A model generated the notes under the pieces. It was given only the letters and a program-made list of their open reading frames with translations. It searched no databases and had not been told where the DNA came from. Of a stretch of 64,000 bases of DNA, positions 7,756 to 17,147 are shown piece after piece (the first letter of the stretch is position 1; each line of letters starts with the position of its first letter). The DNA lies in the NCBI GenBank assembly GCA_039026955.1, contig JBCCLH010000011.1, positions 62,001 through 126,000 of the forward strand, given 5' to 3'. Source of the DNA: Kordia sp039026955. GTDB taxonomy: Bacteria; Bacteroidota; Bacteroidia; Flavobacteriales; Flavobacteriaceae. A program made the translations under genes and the position numbers.

Positions 7756-9474
7756 ATGGATATAACTACTTTAATCAATTACATTAAAGAAACAGAAAAA
7801 ATCAGTCTTATAGCAGACGAGAATTTACTTTCACAAATTGCTATGAGATCACCATTTATTTTTTTAAACTGTATTTTAAAAGTTGATGAGAAAGATATAC
7901 CCATTAAACTTGTTATTACTTCTGAGTTTCCAGAAGCTTTACCTAAGTTTTTGCTTGATAAGTATGATACTCTTGGTTTTTTACCTCATATAGAACCTAA
8001 TGGAAGTATCTGCTTTTTAGAAAAGGAGAGTGTATACATCAATGTTGAGGAGCCAAAAGCAGTATTTCAAGCTTCTGTGGAGTTAGCAATAAAAACACTA
8101 TCTGACGGCTTAAATGAATTGAATAATAAGGACTTTCGAGAAGAATTCCACGTTTTTTGGGAAAGAAATAAATACATTAGTAACCTGAACGTAATATCAT
8201 TAATAGATATTATTGACACTCCAAAGAAAGTTCAACTCCTCAAAGATAATAGACGAGCTATCTTATTTGACTTAGATAGAAATATTGAAAGACAGAAAAG
8301 AATATTTTTTAAAAGAACTCCTTCGCTTACAAAAACAGGAATATATGTCCCTCTTTTAGAAGATTGTGATTTGACTCCTCCTAAGTATGATCAAAAATGG
8401 TCGGTTGATGAATTTGTAAATTGGTTGAAGCCTAAAATAAGTTTACAAAATTGGAAGATACTTACTGAGGAAATATTAAATAAAAAGCCAGAGCGGTATG
8501 AGTATTTGGTTCTTGGTATTCCAAGAAATACTGGAGCTACTATATTAGTTGGAGTACAATTAAAACCTAAAAAAAGGACTAATCATCCTTTACTAGAAGA
8601 AAAAACAGGATGGGGACTAAGCCTATTGGATATATCAAGATTAGATATGCCTTCAATTCTTCCAAGAGGTGGTGCAAATGTAGATTTGCAAAAAAAGAAA
8701 GTGCTTCTTATTGGCTGTGGCTCTGTAGGAAGTCATATCGCATTAATGTTATCAAAGACTGGATTAGGGTTTCTCGATTTGGTAGATTATGACAAGTTTA
8801 AAATAGAAAATATTCAACGTTTTTCTATTGGAATTGAGCATGTTGGAAAAAGTAAAGTTGATGCGTTAAAAGATTATTTAGATAAAAACGTCATTGGAAT
8901 AAATATATCAGCAAACAATAAAAATTTCAATGATTTTATCAAGGAAGGAAATATTAACCTTTCAGATTATGACCTAATTGTTTCAGCCACAGGAGATCCG
9001 ACAATAAATCTTTCTATAAACAATAAATTAAAAAAGTTAAAAGTCCCATTTATAATTGGTTGGAACGAACCTTATGGGATTGGAGGTCATGCTTTGTTAA
9101 GTATTGATGATTTAAATGGATGTTATAGATGCCTTTTTAGAAACAGATATAATGTAGCATCGTTTGCGTCATCTGATCAGAGTAAACCATTTTATAAAAA
9201 GCATTTAGGTTGTGGAGAAGTATATACACCTTATAGTGCTTTGGATTCTATAAGAACTAGTGAATTAGTAGTTCGTTTAGTAAATAGTTTTTTAACAGGA
9301 AAAATTAATAGACCTCAATTGATTTCATGGATTGGAGATAGTAAAGAATTTTTAGAAGAAGGATATAAATTGTCAACTAGATACGCTAACCAAACTCAAG
9401 ATGAGATGAATAAAAATAGATTTGCTTTCATAAATTTAGAGTGCCCTCATTGCGGAAAAATAAATGATAATTAA
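7756..9474 (+). CDS. cap2: CBASS Cap2: E2-E1 fusion that conjugates the CD-NTase
   Basis: A 572-residue type II CBASS ancillary protein. The N-terminal part (about 1-140) is E2-like, with the likely transfer cysteine C86 in NGSICFLEK. After a linker, residues about 310-540 are a ThiF/E1 adenylation domain with the glycine loop IGCGSVGSH (319-327), the acidic DLVDYDKF segment and the likely E1 cysteine C486 in HLGCGEVYTPY. The C-terminus ends with ECPHCG, a possible zinc pair. Known Cap2 proteins attach the CD-NTase C-terminus to targets and so prime it. It overlaps the next gene by 11 bases. Confidence 0.9.
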   Translation: MDITTLINYIKETEKISLIADENLLSQIAMRSPFIFLNCILKVDEKDIPIKLVITSEFPEALPKFLLDKYDTLGFLPHIEPNGSICFLEKESVYINVEEPKAVFQASVELAIKTLSDGLNELNNKDFREEFHVFWERNKYISNLNVISLIDIIDTPKKVQLLKDNRRAILFDLDRNIERQKRIFFKRTPSLTKTGIYVPLLEDCDLTPPKYDQKWSVDEFVNWLKPKISLQNWKILTEEILNKKPERYEYLVLGIPRNTGATILVGVQLKPKKRTNHPLLEEKTGWGLSLLDISRLDMPSILPRGGANVDLQKKKVLLIGCGSVGSHIALMLSKTGLGFLDLVDYDKFKIENIQRFSIGIEHVGKSKVDALKDYLDKNVIGINISANNKNFNDFIKEGNINLSDYDLIVSATGDPTINLSINNKLKKLKVPFIIGWNEPYGIGGHALLSIDDLNGCYRCLFRNRYNVASFASSDQSKPFYKKHLGCGEVYTPYSALDSIRTSELVVRLVNSFLTGKINRPQLISWIGDSKEFLEEGYKLSTRYANQTQDEMNKNRFAFINLECPHCGKINDN

Positions 9475-9928
9475 TAGGTCGAACAACGGAAAGATTAAAA
9501 TTCGTAAAAGACCTTTACTGAGAATGAAGTCTTTTATACAAGATACTTCACAAAAAACTGAAGCAGGAGGTGTTTTATTAGGTAGGTTTATTATTGATTC
9601 TAAGAATATCGTGATAGATAAAGTTACTGTTCCAATGATAGGAGATGAAAGAAGTCGTCATAAGTTCATTCGTGGAGAAAAAATGCATCAGAGAGTAATT
9701 ACTAATGCTTGGAAGAAAAGTATCGGAACATGCAATTACTTAGGTGAATGGCATACGCATCCACAAGAATATCCTACTCCATCAAGTCAAGATATTAAAA
9801 ACTGGAAAGAAATTCTTTCTACCAGAACCTTTTCCAGTCAATATCTATACTTCATCATTATTGGTACCAAAGAAATTAGAATTTGGGAAGGGAGTAAAAG
9901 ATTTTTAGAAATAAAAAGATTAATATAA
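9464..9928 (+). CDS. cap3: CBASS Cap3: JAMM isopeptidase
   Basis: A 154-residue JAB/MPN metallopeptidase. The zinc motif is complete: E33 (EAGG), H97 and H99 (EWHTHP), S107 and D110 (PSSQD), with the standard H-x-H-x7-S-x2-D spacing. In type II CBASS, Cap3 removes CD-NTase conjugates made by Cap2. The gene overlaps cap2 and ends 1 base before the effector gene, so the cassette is translated as one unit. An alternative start at M21 would lose part of the fold, so I keep the first ATG. Confidence 0.9.
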   Translation: MIINRSNNGKIKIRKRPLLRMKSFIQDTSQKTEAGGVLLGRFIIDSKNIVIDKVTVPMIGDERSRHKFIRGEKMHQRVITNAWKKSIGTCNYLGEWHTHPQEYPTPSSQDIKNWKEILSTRTFSSQYLYFIIIGTKEIRIWEGSKRFLEIKRLI

Positions 9929-9929
9929 T

Positions 9930-11054
9930 ATGGCTACAAACATACCAGAGAAAGTAAGAATACAAGTATGGACTGAAGCAGCAGGACGTTGTCAATTTAA
10001 TAATTGCAATAGACCTTTATGGTACAACGAACTAACACTCAGTAAGAGAAATTTTTCTGAAATGGCTCACATTATTGGTTCAAGCGAAAAAGGTCCAAGA
10101 GGAGGAGATCAATCCGAAGAATTAGCAAAAGATCCAGATAATATCATGTTAATGTGTGATAGGTGTCATAAAGAAATTGATGATACTGAACTTAGAAAAT
10201 TATACTCAGTTGAGCGACTAAAAGCTATGAAAAAGGAGCATACTAATAGAGTTAGGATGTTGCTTGACCAGCCCTCAAAAAAAACTCGTCCTTTAATCCT
10301 TACATCTGATATTGGAAAACAACAAACAATGTTTGGAAATAGAAGTATTTCAAATGCAATTCTACCAAATTACCCAGATAAAATTAGTGAAGATTGGTTC
10401 AGAATTGATATAGGCTCTTTTGATAGAAAAAACATAAATCATTGGAATATAGCTAAAGAAAAAATAGACGAGAGTATGGAAAGTATTGAGAGAGCTATAT
10501 CTAGTGGAAGAGTAGATCACTTATCCGTTTTTGGATTAACTAAACAACCTCTTTTAATGTGGTTAGGTAAAAAATTAGGAGATAAAGTTTCCGCTCAAAT
10601 ATTCGAACCAAGGAGAACAGATGATTTAGAAAAAAAATGGTCTTGGGATAATTCAGAAGAAATTACAATAGAATATACAGCTTCTAACATAAAGGTTGGC
10701 GATTCTGATGATGTTATACTATTACTCGCACTTAGTGATTATTTAAATCAAGATAAATATCAGAATATGATAGAGTCTAATTATCATGTATATCAATTAA
10801 CAATAGATGAGCCAGTCCAAGGATTTCTGAAAAATAAATCAGATAAATCTTCATTTATTCATCATTGTAGAAGCTTATTAAATATTATTCAGAAAGAAGT
10901 TGGCAATAATTGTACAATTCATGTGCTCCCTGCTATGCCCGCATCTTTGGCTATTGAGTTTGGGAGATTAATACAACCAACTAAAGACCCTAAGATATGG
11001 GTGTATGAAAATATTGGAAATAAGAAGCCTGAAAAAATTATAGAGTTGCTGTAA
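9930..11054 (+). CDS. cap5: CBASS effector: HNH endonuclease-SAVED (Cap5-like)
   Basis: A 374-residue effector. The N-terminal HNH nuclease shows C21/C26, H47 in EMAHIIG, N71 in DNIMLMC and C76/C79/H80 in CDRCH. The C-terminal half (about 150-374) fits the SAVED cyclic-oligonucleotide sensor: VFGLTKQPLLMWLG, a helix-rich middle and the end HVLPAMPASLAIEFGRLI. Cap5 proteins bind the second messenger, assemble and degrade DNA, killing the infected cell. Here the nucleotide maker upstream is interrupted, so the effector may be silent. No membrane segment. Confidence 0.9.
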   Translation: MATNIPEKVRIQVWTEAAGRCQFNNCNRPLWYNELTLSKRNFSEMAHIIGSSEKGPRGGDQSEELAKDPDNIMLMCDRCHKEIDDTELRKLYSVERLKAMKKEHTNRVRMLLDQPSKKTRPLILTSDIGKQQTMFGNRSISNAILPNYPDKISEDWFRIDIGSFDRKNINHWNIAKEKIDESMESIERAISSGRVDHLSVFGLTKQPLLMWLGKKLGDKVSAQIFEPRRTDDLEKKWSWDNSEEITIEYTASNIKVGDSDDVILLLALSDYLNQDKYQNMIESNYHVYQLTIDEPVQGFLKNKSDKSSFIHHCRSLLNIIQKEVGNNCTIHVLPAMPASLAIEFGRLIQPTKDPKIWVYENIGNKKPEKIIELL

Positions 11055-11136
11055 CTAATATATTATCATGTGTTTTACAGGTGACGGAAAATAGTATCTA
11101 ACTTTCCTTTCATTTAGGAAGATATGTAAAATAAAC

Positions 11137-13635
11137 TTATCTAATATCTTTTAGATATTTATTTAAAAATTGATTTCCATTAAGACCTAAACCGTTAAAT
11201 TCAATCCTGATATTCTCTTCGGTTATATCTGAGATATTTATTTGTTTGGAAAAATAGTCATTGAGTTTATTTACTGAATGAATAATGGCTTCGAGTTTTT
11301 CGGAATTTATTACTTTAACTTTTGTATTTATTGTTACGTCTTCATTTTTACGAGCATTTGGTTGTAGTGTTATCCCCAATAGTTTACCTTCAAATTTATA
11401 TTTATTATTAAACCATGCCATTGAATGGTACAACTGTTCAATATCAGATTTAGATATTTTATTGACAGACTTTTTCTCTGATTTTGCTTCCAGAATCAAA
11501 TAAAAATCTTTTGTCCCCCATAATACATCACTTCCTTCATTCTCTTTTTTTTCTGGTCTAGATGATTCAAAACCCAGTAATTCTCCAAGTTTACATAAAG
11601 CATCTTCAAAATCTTCTGAATCATTTTTAGGATCAAAAATTAAATAATTTTTGATTTCGTTGACGTAAAGTAAAAGATCGTTTATAGAGGAGAAGGACTG
11701 GATGAAACTATATGCTTTTACACTTTGTTCTTTAGAGTTTTCAATTTTCCACTTTTTATTAGATAAAAAAGGAATAGGCATTTTAGAGCTTAGGGTTCTT
11801 GATTTTAATAAGTAATTATTAGATTTGTTTTTATCTATTAAATATGTAAAATGAGCTAACATTTGATAGTGACAGGCTCTTTCTATTTCACTAGCATCTT
11901 CATTTATTGCCTCATGCCCAAATTTTAATGCTTGAGAATGTTCTCCTTTAATAAAATTATGAATTGCTTTTTTTTCATTATTAAATACCTGTAGTCTTTT
12001 TTCTCGTGATAAATTATTCTCTACATCATCGCCATCCATAAAGTTTTGATAAAAACTTTTCCACTCATTATCTTGATTGAGGCAATAATCAGCAATTTCT
12101 GTAATTTTCTCAACAGCATTATCGCTATCTAATTTTTGTCCCTCCATAAGATTTAGCCCCAATTCAAGTTGTCGTTTAGTGTATGAATTAAAAAAATCTA
12201 AATTTTTTCTTTGCCTCAAGAATTTTAAAATATGACGTCCCATTAGATATATAACACTGTAGTCATTACCAGATCTAACAGTTCTTCCCATTCCTTGTTC
12301 AATAGTTTGTGCAATAATATTAGCGCTAGTTTCATGGTGAATATCTTCATGATGCTCATCTTTTATAAACTTAAACTTTGGATGATTATGAATTACCAGA
12401 ACATTACAAGAATCACCACTTAGATCAATTCCTTCATATCTATTAACAAATACAATTAAGTTTCCCTTACTAGTCTTTAACTTTTCTATAGTATTGTCTA
12501 TGTTATCTTTCTGAGCAATTTCAGCGCCTAAAGATTCCCATTCTTTTGCTGTTCTTGTATTAGGAACTAAAACAACAACATTCTCATTTTTATTTAAGTG
12601 ATGATTTAAAATTTCAATATGATTATCCTTAGAAAGATTATTAAAGTACCTTTTTGGAGCTAAAATTAATCTTTGTCCATAATCTTTTCTGTCAATAGGA
12701 GTTATTGGATTTAAAACAGAATTGTATGAAAAATCGAAATCTTTTAAAATTGAAGAGTCATTTACAAAAGTAGCTGAAAGAGCATATTTATTATCGACAG
12801 AGTCATAAGCTACTATATTTTTAATATATGATACTAGAGGAGTAATTTCAATTCTATGAGTATTGAAATACATTTCATATTGACTAAGATTGTTTTCAAT
12901 AAGTTTCCACTTAAAAAGTAATGTATCTATATCTTCTATGTATTCGACTAGTATTTGTAATACCTTATCTTTTTTATCTATCCAACTCCAAAAAGGTACT
13001 TTCATATAATAACCTGGACTTCCAGACATTATAGCTTCATAGCATCCAAGAGCTTGTTTTTTTAAATCATCTTGGAATAATTTTAATAATTTATTATAAA
13101 GTTCATGGATATGACTAATCTTCACTGTAAAACTATCTTTGACTTTCTCTACACATCTATGTGCGTCATCTATAACTATTGCAGAGAGTTTTATTTTGTC
13201 TCTATCAAAAATATTTTTTCCATTAAACATTTTATTGATTGTCGCAATTAAAATTGCTTCGCTATTTAAAAATTCTTCGGGGAAATCGTTATTCTCATCT
13301 ATCTCACATGTTGGGATGCTATAATTTTTAGATTGTGTGACTACTTGATTTAGTAATTGATTGTCAGGACAAAGAAAAACAACAGGTTTTTTAGTCTCTA
13401 TCATTTTCGAGTATAAAATCAGTAATCCAACAAGAGTCTTACCTGCTCCAGTATTCATCTTGATTAAGATACAATCTTCATTTCTTCTTTTGTTCCATTC
13501 TTTTAATACCTCTTCTTGAACTCCACGCAGATAAATATAATCTTTGTCCTTAGTTAAGGAGTTATATAGTTTTATAGGGTCAGTTTCTAATTTTCTCTTT
13601 TCTAAAGATTTGTTTTTCTGAGCGAAGAAGTTCAT
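11137..13635 (-). CDS. SF2 helicase-nuclease, candidate defence protein
   Basis: An 832-residue protein. The N-terminal superfamily 2 helicase has Walker A MNTGAGKT (60-67), DDAH as motif II (156-159), SATF as motif III (about 283) and QGMGRTVRSG as motif VI (about 444). The C-terminal region holds a likely PD-(D/E)XK nuclease core: SDVLWGTKDFYLILEAKSE, i.e. an Asp followed by E-x-K. The middle part is helical and not recognised. Helicase-nuclease fusions of this shape include anti-phage proteins such as Hna; that link is inference. It converges on the CBASS cassette with 82 bp between the stop codons and reads the other way, so it is a separate module. Confidence 0.7.
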   Translation of the reverse strand: MNFFAQKNKSLEKRKLETDPIKLYNSLTKDKDYIYLRGVQEEVLKEWNKRRNEDCILIKMNTGAGKTLVGLLILYSKMIETKKPVVFLCPDNQLLNQVVTQSKNYSIPTCEIDENNDFPEEFLNSEAILIATINKMFNGKNIFDRDKIKLSAIVIDDAHRCVEKVKDSFTVKISHIHELYNKLLKLFQDDLKKQALGCYEAIMSGSPGYYMKVPFWSWIDKKDKVLQILVEYIEDIDTLLFKWKLIENNLSQYEMYFNTHRIEITPLVSYIKNIVAYDSVDNKYALSATFVNDSSILKDFDFSYNSVLNPITPIDRKDYGQRLILAPKRYFNNLSKDNHIEILNHHLNKNENVVVLVPNTRTAKEWESLGAEIAQKDNIDNTIEKLKTSKGNLIVFVNRYEGIDLSGDSCNVLVIHNHPKFKFIKDEHHEDIHHETSANIIAQTIEQGMGRTVRSGNDYSVIYLMGRHILKFLRQRKNLDFFNSYTKRQLELGLNLMEGQKLDSDNAVEKITEIADYCLNQDNEWKSFYQNFMDGDDVENNLSREKRLQVFNNEKKAIHNFIKGEHSQALKFGHEAINEDASEIERACHYQMLAHFTYLIDKNKSNNYLLKSRTLSSKMPIPFLSNKKWKIENSKEQSVKAYSFIQSFSSINDLLLYVNEIKNYLIFDPKNDSEDFEDALCKLGELLGFESSRPEKKENEGSDVLWGTKDFYLILEAKSEKKSVNKISKSDIEQLYHSMAWFNNKYKFEGKLLGITLQPNARKNEDVTINTKVKVINSEKLEAIIHSVNKLNDYFSKQINISDITEENIRIEFNGLGLNGNQFLNKYLKDIR

Positions 13636-13823
13636 TTTAGTTAAGTTTAATTTTATAAAAATATAATAATAAGTTTCGTTCAGTAAATTTAAATAATTGC
13701 TGACAAAAATACTTGAGATAAGTAAATAATATTCTGCCAGATTGCAAATTTCATTTAAACTAAAGTTCTAATCAAAATTTGCCTCTGGTTGAGGATTCCT
13801 CAAACTCCTTTAATCAACATCAA

Positions 13824-13850
13824 AAAAGTAGAACGCTTGCGTTAGCGTTC
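13824..13850 (-). terminator. Terminator of the mobilization operon
   Basis: On the minus strand GAACGCT (13850-13844) and AGCGTTC (13837-13831) form a 7-bp stem followed by TACTTTTTTG. The stem overlaps the relaxase stop codon. The rest of the 206-bp gap to the helicase start is AT-rich with one more small palindrome, TTGAGG-ATT-CCTCAA at 13789-13803. Confidence 0.75.
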
Positions 13851-14713
13851 TTTGTCTTTAGATTTATTTAAGCTTTTTCGTTGTTGTAATTCTTTAAGTG
13901 AAGTAAGTCGCTCTTTTGTTTTGTCTTTGAGGAGTAGTAATGAAATATCAATTCCTAAGCTATGTTTGAAGCGATATTTTCTTTTGCCATAATATACGCC
14001 TGTAAGCTTGTTATTTCGATAATAGGTTTTGATATTATGCTGTGATAGTAATTTTTCAAAGACACGAATATTGCCACTTTGTTGAAATATGCCTTGTACT
14101 TTTTCAAATAACATATCTTTATCTGATGGTATTGCCATCCGTTTTTTTAGTTGTGCTTCTTTTTCAGAATAGGCTTTGGTCAGTTCTTTTTTTTTAATCC
14201 ATGACGTACCACACTATCTTCCAATAAAGGATACGTATTTATTTGGTACTGTTGAAGTAAAACCTTTATCTCAGCCATTCGTTTTTTTGAAATTCTCGCA
14301 CTCTTATAGTCTGTCGTGCGTAATCCTGAAAAAACTAGATGTGCATGCCAATTCCTATTTTTTTCAAAGTGCACTGCACCAACGCAAAGCATATTCTGAT
14401 CTGTACGTAATTTTATATACCGTTCCACTAAGTCTTTTAAAATACTTCGGTTCAAATGCTGCGTTGATTTGTCTGAAAAAGATACAACTTCGTGATAACA
14501 GACAACTGATTTAGTTCCGTAATGAGATTGTCTATTTGCTTCCAATTCTTCAAACTGCTGTATCCATTTTTCTTTTTGATAGCTTTTTACAAGTTGTTTG
14601 AATAGCAAACGATTCCCTTTTTCATCTTCAAGCGACTTTCTTCCATCAAAAACGTAGTTAATTAATGTGCGGGCAGATTGTTTCTGAGAATGGCTTATAC
14701 TTTTTATAATCAC
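13842..14713 (-). CDS. MOB-family relaxase, read in two frames across an A9 run
   Basis: Frame 1 (14713-14180) gives 177 residues with the relaxase features: a tyrosine near the N-terminus in LINYVFDG, and the histidine pair in NWHAHLVFSG. It ends GLKKKN-stop. One base earlier in frame, at the homopolymer 14187-14195 (nine T on the plus strand), the reading continues as GLKKKELTKAYSEKEAQLKK and joins a 98-residue open frame ending at 13842. The full product would be about 290 residues, a usual length for Bacteroidetes mobilization relaxases. The minus strand reads A AAA AAG just before the shift, the classic -1 slippery heptamer, so programmed frameshifting is possible; a mutation or sequencing error is the other reading. 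It overlaps mobC-like by 4 bases. Confidence 0.75.
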
Positions 14714-15153
14714 GAGACAAGTTTTTCTAGCTGTTCAAAAAGTTCAAGAAGATCATCATAACTCTTTTTAAGTTCGGGATCGCTATTTTCATAAGCTAAA
14801 GCTTCTGCAATGTCATAACTTAAAGAAAGCAACCGTTTAATTTCTGGACTGTTAGATGGTAATTCCCGTTGTTCTATATTTGCAGCAGCAAAAACAATTT
14901 CTTTAATGTATCTAGCAAGTGACTTTTCATTATCTCGTGCATATTTTTCAATACGTGCCTTTTCTTTTTTAGAAAAAGATATGCTTACATTAGTGTGAGT
15001 GATTGTATATCTTTGTTTTTGGTACTGTTTTAAATACAGTTTACGGAACGTTTTACGAGCTAATTCAATTTCTTCGGCTGTTCCTGTTTCTAAAACACCA
15101 GTTGCATCAAGATATTCTTGTACATTTCTATATGGAAATACGTCTGTATTCAT
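14710..15153 (-). CDS. MobC-like relaxosome accessory protein
   Basis: About 147 residues from ATG 15153; a GTG at 15180 would add nine. The centre, HTNVSISFSKKEKARIEKYARDNE, followed by SLARYIKEIVF, fits a ribbon-helix-helix DNA-binding fold as in MobC/MbpC accessory proteins that help the relaxase bind oriT. The C-terminus is acidic and probably coiled. The stop overlaps the relaxase start (ATGA), which suggests coupled translation. Assignment rests on fold-like pattern and position. Confidence 0.65.
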   Translation of the reverse strand: MNTDVFPYRNVQEYLDATGVLETGTAEEIELARKTFRKLYLKQYQKQRYTITHTNVSISFSKKEKARIEKYARDNEKSLARYIKEIVFAAANIEQRELPSNSPEIKRLLSLSYDIAEALAYENSDPELKKSYDDLLELFEQLEKLVS

Positions 15154-15157
15154 TGTT

Positions 15158-15520
15158 TTATTTTTCAAGATCAAACTCACGATGTATATCTTTTATTTTT
15201 TTTAAATCATTAAGTCGCCCTATAAGTCTGCGCTTGGTTTTTTCTTCTTCTTTGTCGGGGAAACGCTGTTCGTAGTAATCTACAAGCAAGATTTTTGCAT
15301 CATCTTCTTTTGCTCGTTCTTGAAAGCGTTTCTGTTGTTTTTTAGTTAGTAATTTCGATGTCTGCTTTCCTTTTGGTTTTTCTAACAGTTTTTTGATTTT
15401 ACTATCAATCATTTGTGATAGTTCTTTAGGTTTCGTATGAATGCTGGTTATTCCTATTTCAATAATGTTCGGTATAACATCAAGTAGTTTTTCGCTGATA
15501 TGTCGTAAATTGAATTTCAT
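15158..15520 (-). CDS. Unknown basic protein of the mobilization operon
   Basis: A 120-residue protein that I do not recognise. It is highly charged: KPKGKQTSKLLTKKQQKRF in the middle, then a mixed-charge helix ending in FDLEK. No signal or membrane segment. It starts 10 bases after the coupling-protein stop and its end abuts mobC-like, so it belongs to the operon and may be part of the relaxosome. Confidence 0.6.
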   Translation of the reverse strand: MKFNLRHISEKLLDVIPNIIEIGITSIHTKPKELSQMIDSKIKKLLEKPKGKQTSKLLTKKQQKRFQERAKEDDAKILLVDYYEQRFPDKEEEKTKRRLIGRLNDLKKIKDIHREFDLEK

Positions 15521-15530
15521 CTAATATATT

Positions 15531-16985
15531 TTATTGTTGTTCATCGTTATTTCTGTATGCATCTAATGGAAGATACTTTGTTCTGTAGCGTTGATGTGGC
15601 AATGGAAGCGCAAACTCGTCTGGATTAATCATATTTACATACTCAATATATTTTCTGACTTTATACCACGGTTTGACGTTTTTAATGTAGATGGGTTTTA
15701 GTCCTCCATTAGGCACTATCAGTGCATTATCTTTAGGCATAGTGCGCACTTCTTGAGCAGAAAGTAGATGTCGCTGCTGTATGTTGTTTTTATTCTTTAC
15801 ATCGGGATAGTAATTATATGATCCACAGAGTTCTTGGAGCATCTGGCTCTCATGGCGAAGTCCCGTAAAGTAGATGCCAGTACAGTTGTTTAAAATAACG
15901 TTTCCTCCATGCTGTCCATATTTTTCATAGAGTTGTTCTGTGGATTGTACGACAAATAAAATCGCAAAGTAGGATCGTGCGATACTAATTATGTCCTCAA
16001 ATTTTTTGAGCGGAATTTGTGCAAGCTCATCGATGATGACATAGAGTTTTCTGGAATTAGGGGTACTTACGTCACTAAAAAGATGGTTAAACATGATATC
16101 AAAAAACATCCCAATTAAACGGGTGTAGTAACCATTATTATGTATTGGTAGTGATATGAATAAAGCAATTTTTTCAGATTTGAGTCTTGAAAAATTAAAG
16201 CTGTTAGGACTACTTGTTACATCACAAATATCAGCATCAAGCGCATAATGAGATAGGTAAGAAATTGCTGATGAAATTATTGATGCCTTAGTACGTTCTG
16301 AATTGGCATGTAAAGTTTTGTAGCGCAACCATAAATCGTTTTCAGCATTCTGTGAATACAAGTTGTTAATCGTATCTTCTTCTGCGGCAAGATGTTCTAA
16401 AATATAATGGATATTAGCAATGTTTTGATACTTTACATCTTCATGTTTTTTTAAATAGGTAGCAATAGTGTTGATAAGATTGACTGCTTGTTGACGCCAA
16501 AAAGGATCGCTTCCCTGCTGTTCTTCTCCAGCTAGAAGATTACAAATTTTATTCAGTTCAGTTGGTGCAAGTGCATAAGAAAAAGGATTAAAAGCAATAG
16601 AATTTGCAGGGTCTCTAAAATCAAGTTTAAGTACAGTATACCCTTGCGATAGTAAAAACGGTTTTACTTTAGGATAAATTTCATTTTTCACGTCGTTAAC
16701 AACCATGCTTCCTTGTTCGGCACTTGTAGCAATTTGAAAAATACTTGGCAGGATTACTTTTGTAGTTTTTCCCCCAGAACTAGGTGCACAGCACATTAGA
16801 TGGCTGTGCGATTGTTCTATGGTAAAGGCATCAAGACCTATTGCGAATCCAGAATGCTTTGGAGATAAAAGACTCTTTTTTTTAGCAAACGATGCTTTTA
16901 ACAAATTGTCTTTTGTTCCTGCGCTAAGGATACTGTTAGTAAGGTTTTCAAAAAGGTCATTGATAAGTTGTGTCAGTACTTTCAT
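15531..16985 (-). CDS. VirD4/TraG-type coupling ATPase
   Basis: A 484-residue type IV coupling protein. Walker A is CAPSSGGKTTKV (66-76), followed by VVNDVKNEIYPKVKPFLLSQG, the typical TraG/VirD4 stretch; Walker B is KLYVIIDELAQIP (about 316-328), and the RNNQ-like switch region appears as FVVQSTEQLYEKYG. Unlike classic VirD4 there is no strong N-terminal pair of membrane helices; the 49-residue membrane peptide just upstream may serve as anchor. The protein would link the relaxase-DNA complex to a helper secretion channel. No mating-pair genes are found in the element. Confidence 0.85.
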   Translation of the reverse strand: MKVLTQLINDLFENLTNSILSAGTKDNLLKASFAKKKSLLSPKHSGFAIGLDAFTIEQSHSHLMCCAPSSGGKTTKVILPSIFQIATSAEQGSMVVNDVKNEIYPKVKPFLLSQGYTVLKLDFRDPANSIAFNPFSYALAPTELNKICNLLAGEEQQGSDPFWRQQAVNLINTIATYLKKHEDVKYQNIANIHYILEHLAAEEDTINNLYSQNAENDLWLRYKTLHANSERTKASIISSAISYLSHYALDADICDVTSSPNSFNFSRLKSEKIALFISLPIHNNGYYTRLIGMFFDIMFNHLFSDVSTPNSRKLYVIIDELAQIPLKKFEDIISIARSYFAILFVVQSTEQLYEKYGQHGGNVILNNCTGIYFTGLRHESQMLQELCGSYNYYPDVKNKNNIQQRHLLSAQEVRTMPKDNALIVPNGGLKPIYIKNVKPWYKVRKYIEYVNMINPDEFALPLPHQRYRTKYLPLDAYRNNDEQQ

Positions 16986-16997
16986 TGCGTAATAGTT

Positions 16998-17147
16998 TTA
17001 TTCAATAACTCTTTCTAAAGCATTTGCTGCAATTCTGAAACAAGCTTCGCTTGCTTTGCAGAATATAAAAACCCCCAAGAGAAATAAGCGAAAGAGTGTC
17101 ACAGCCAATTGTTTTGCAAGGCTAAAAAGAATATTCCAGAAATTCAT
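16998..17147 (-). CDS. 49-residue membrane peptide
   Basis: An open frame from ATG 17147 to TAA 16998. It opens with MNFWNILFSL and has a strongly hydrophobic run, TLFRLFLLGVFIFC. Its ATG overlaps the ThiF stop codon (ATGA), and it ends 12 bases before the coupling-protein start. The first residues MNFW match the start of the first gene of the operon (MNFWECIY). Function unknown; a membrane partner for the anchor-less coupling ATPase is a guess. Confidence 0.6.
   Translation of the reverse strand: MNFWNILFSLAKQLAVTLFRLFLLGVFIFCKASEACFRIAANALERVIE

Noticed and set aside
11137..13635. Helicase as a CBASS ancillary gene
   Set aside because: It is on the opposite strand, converges on the cassette, and has its own gene end; no shared transcript.
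14176..14514. Plus-strand frame opposite the relaxase
   Set aside because: Shadow frame of the relaxase, whose motifs are clear on the minus strand.
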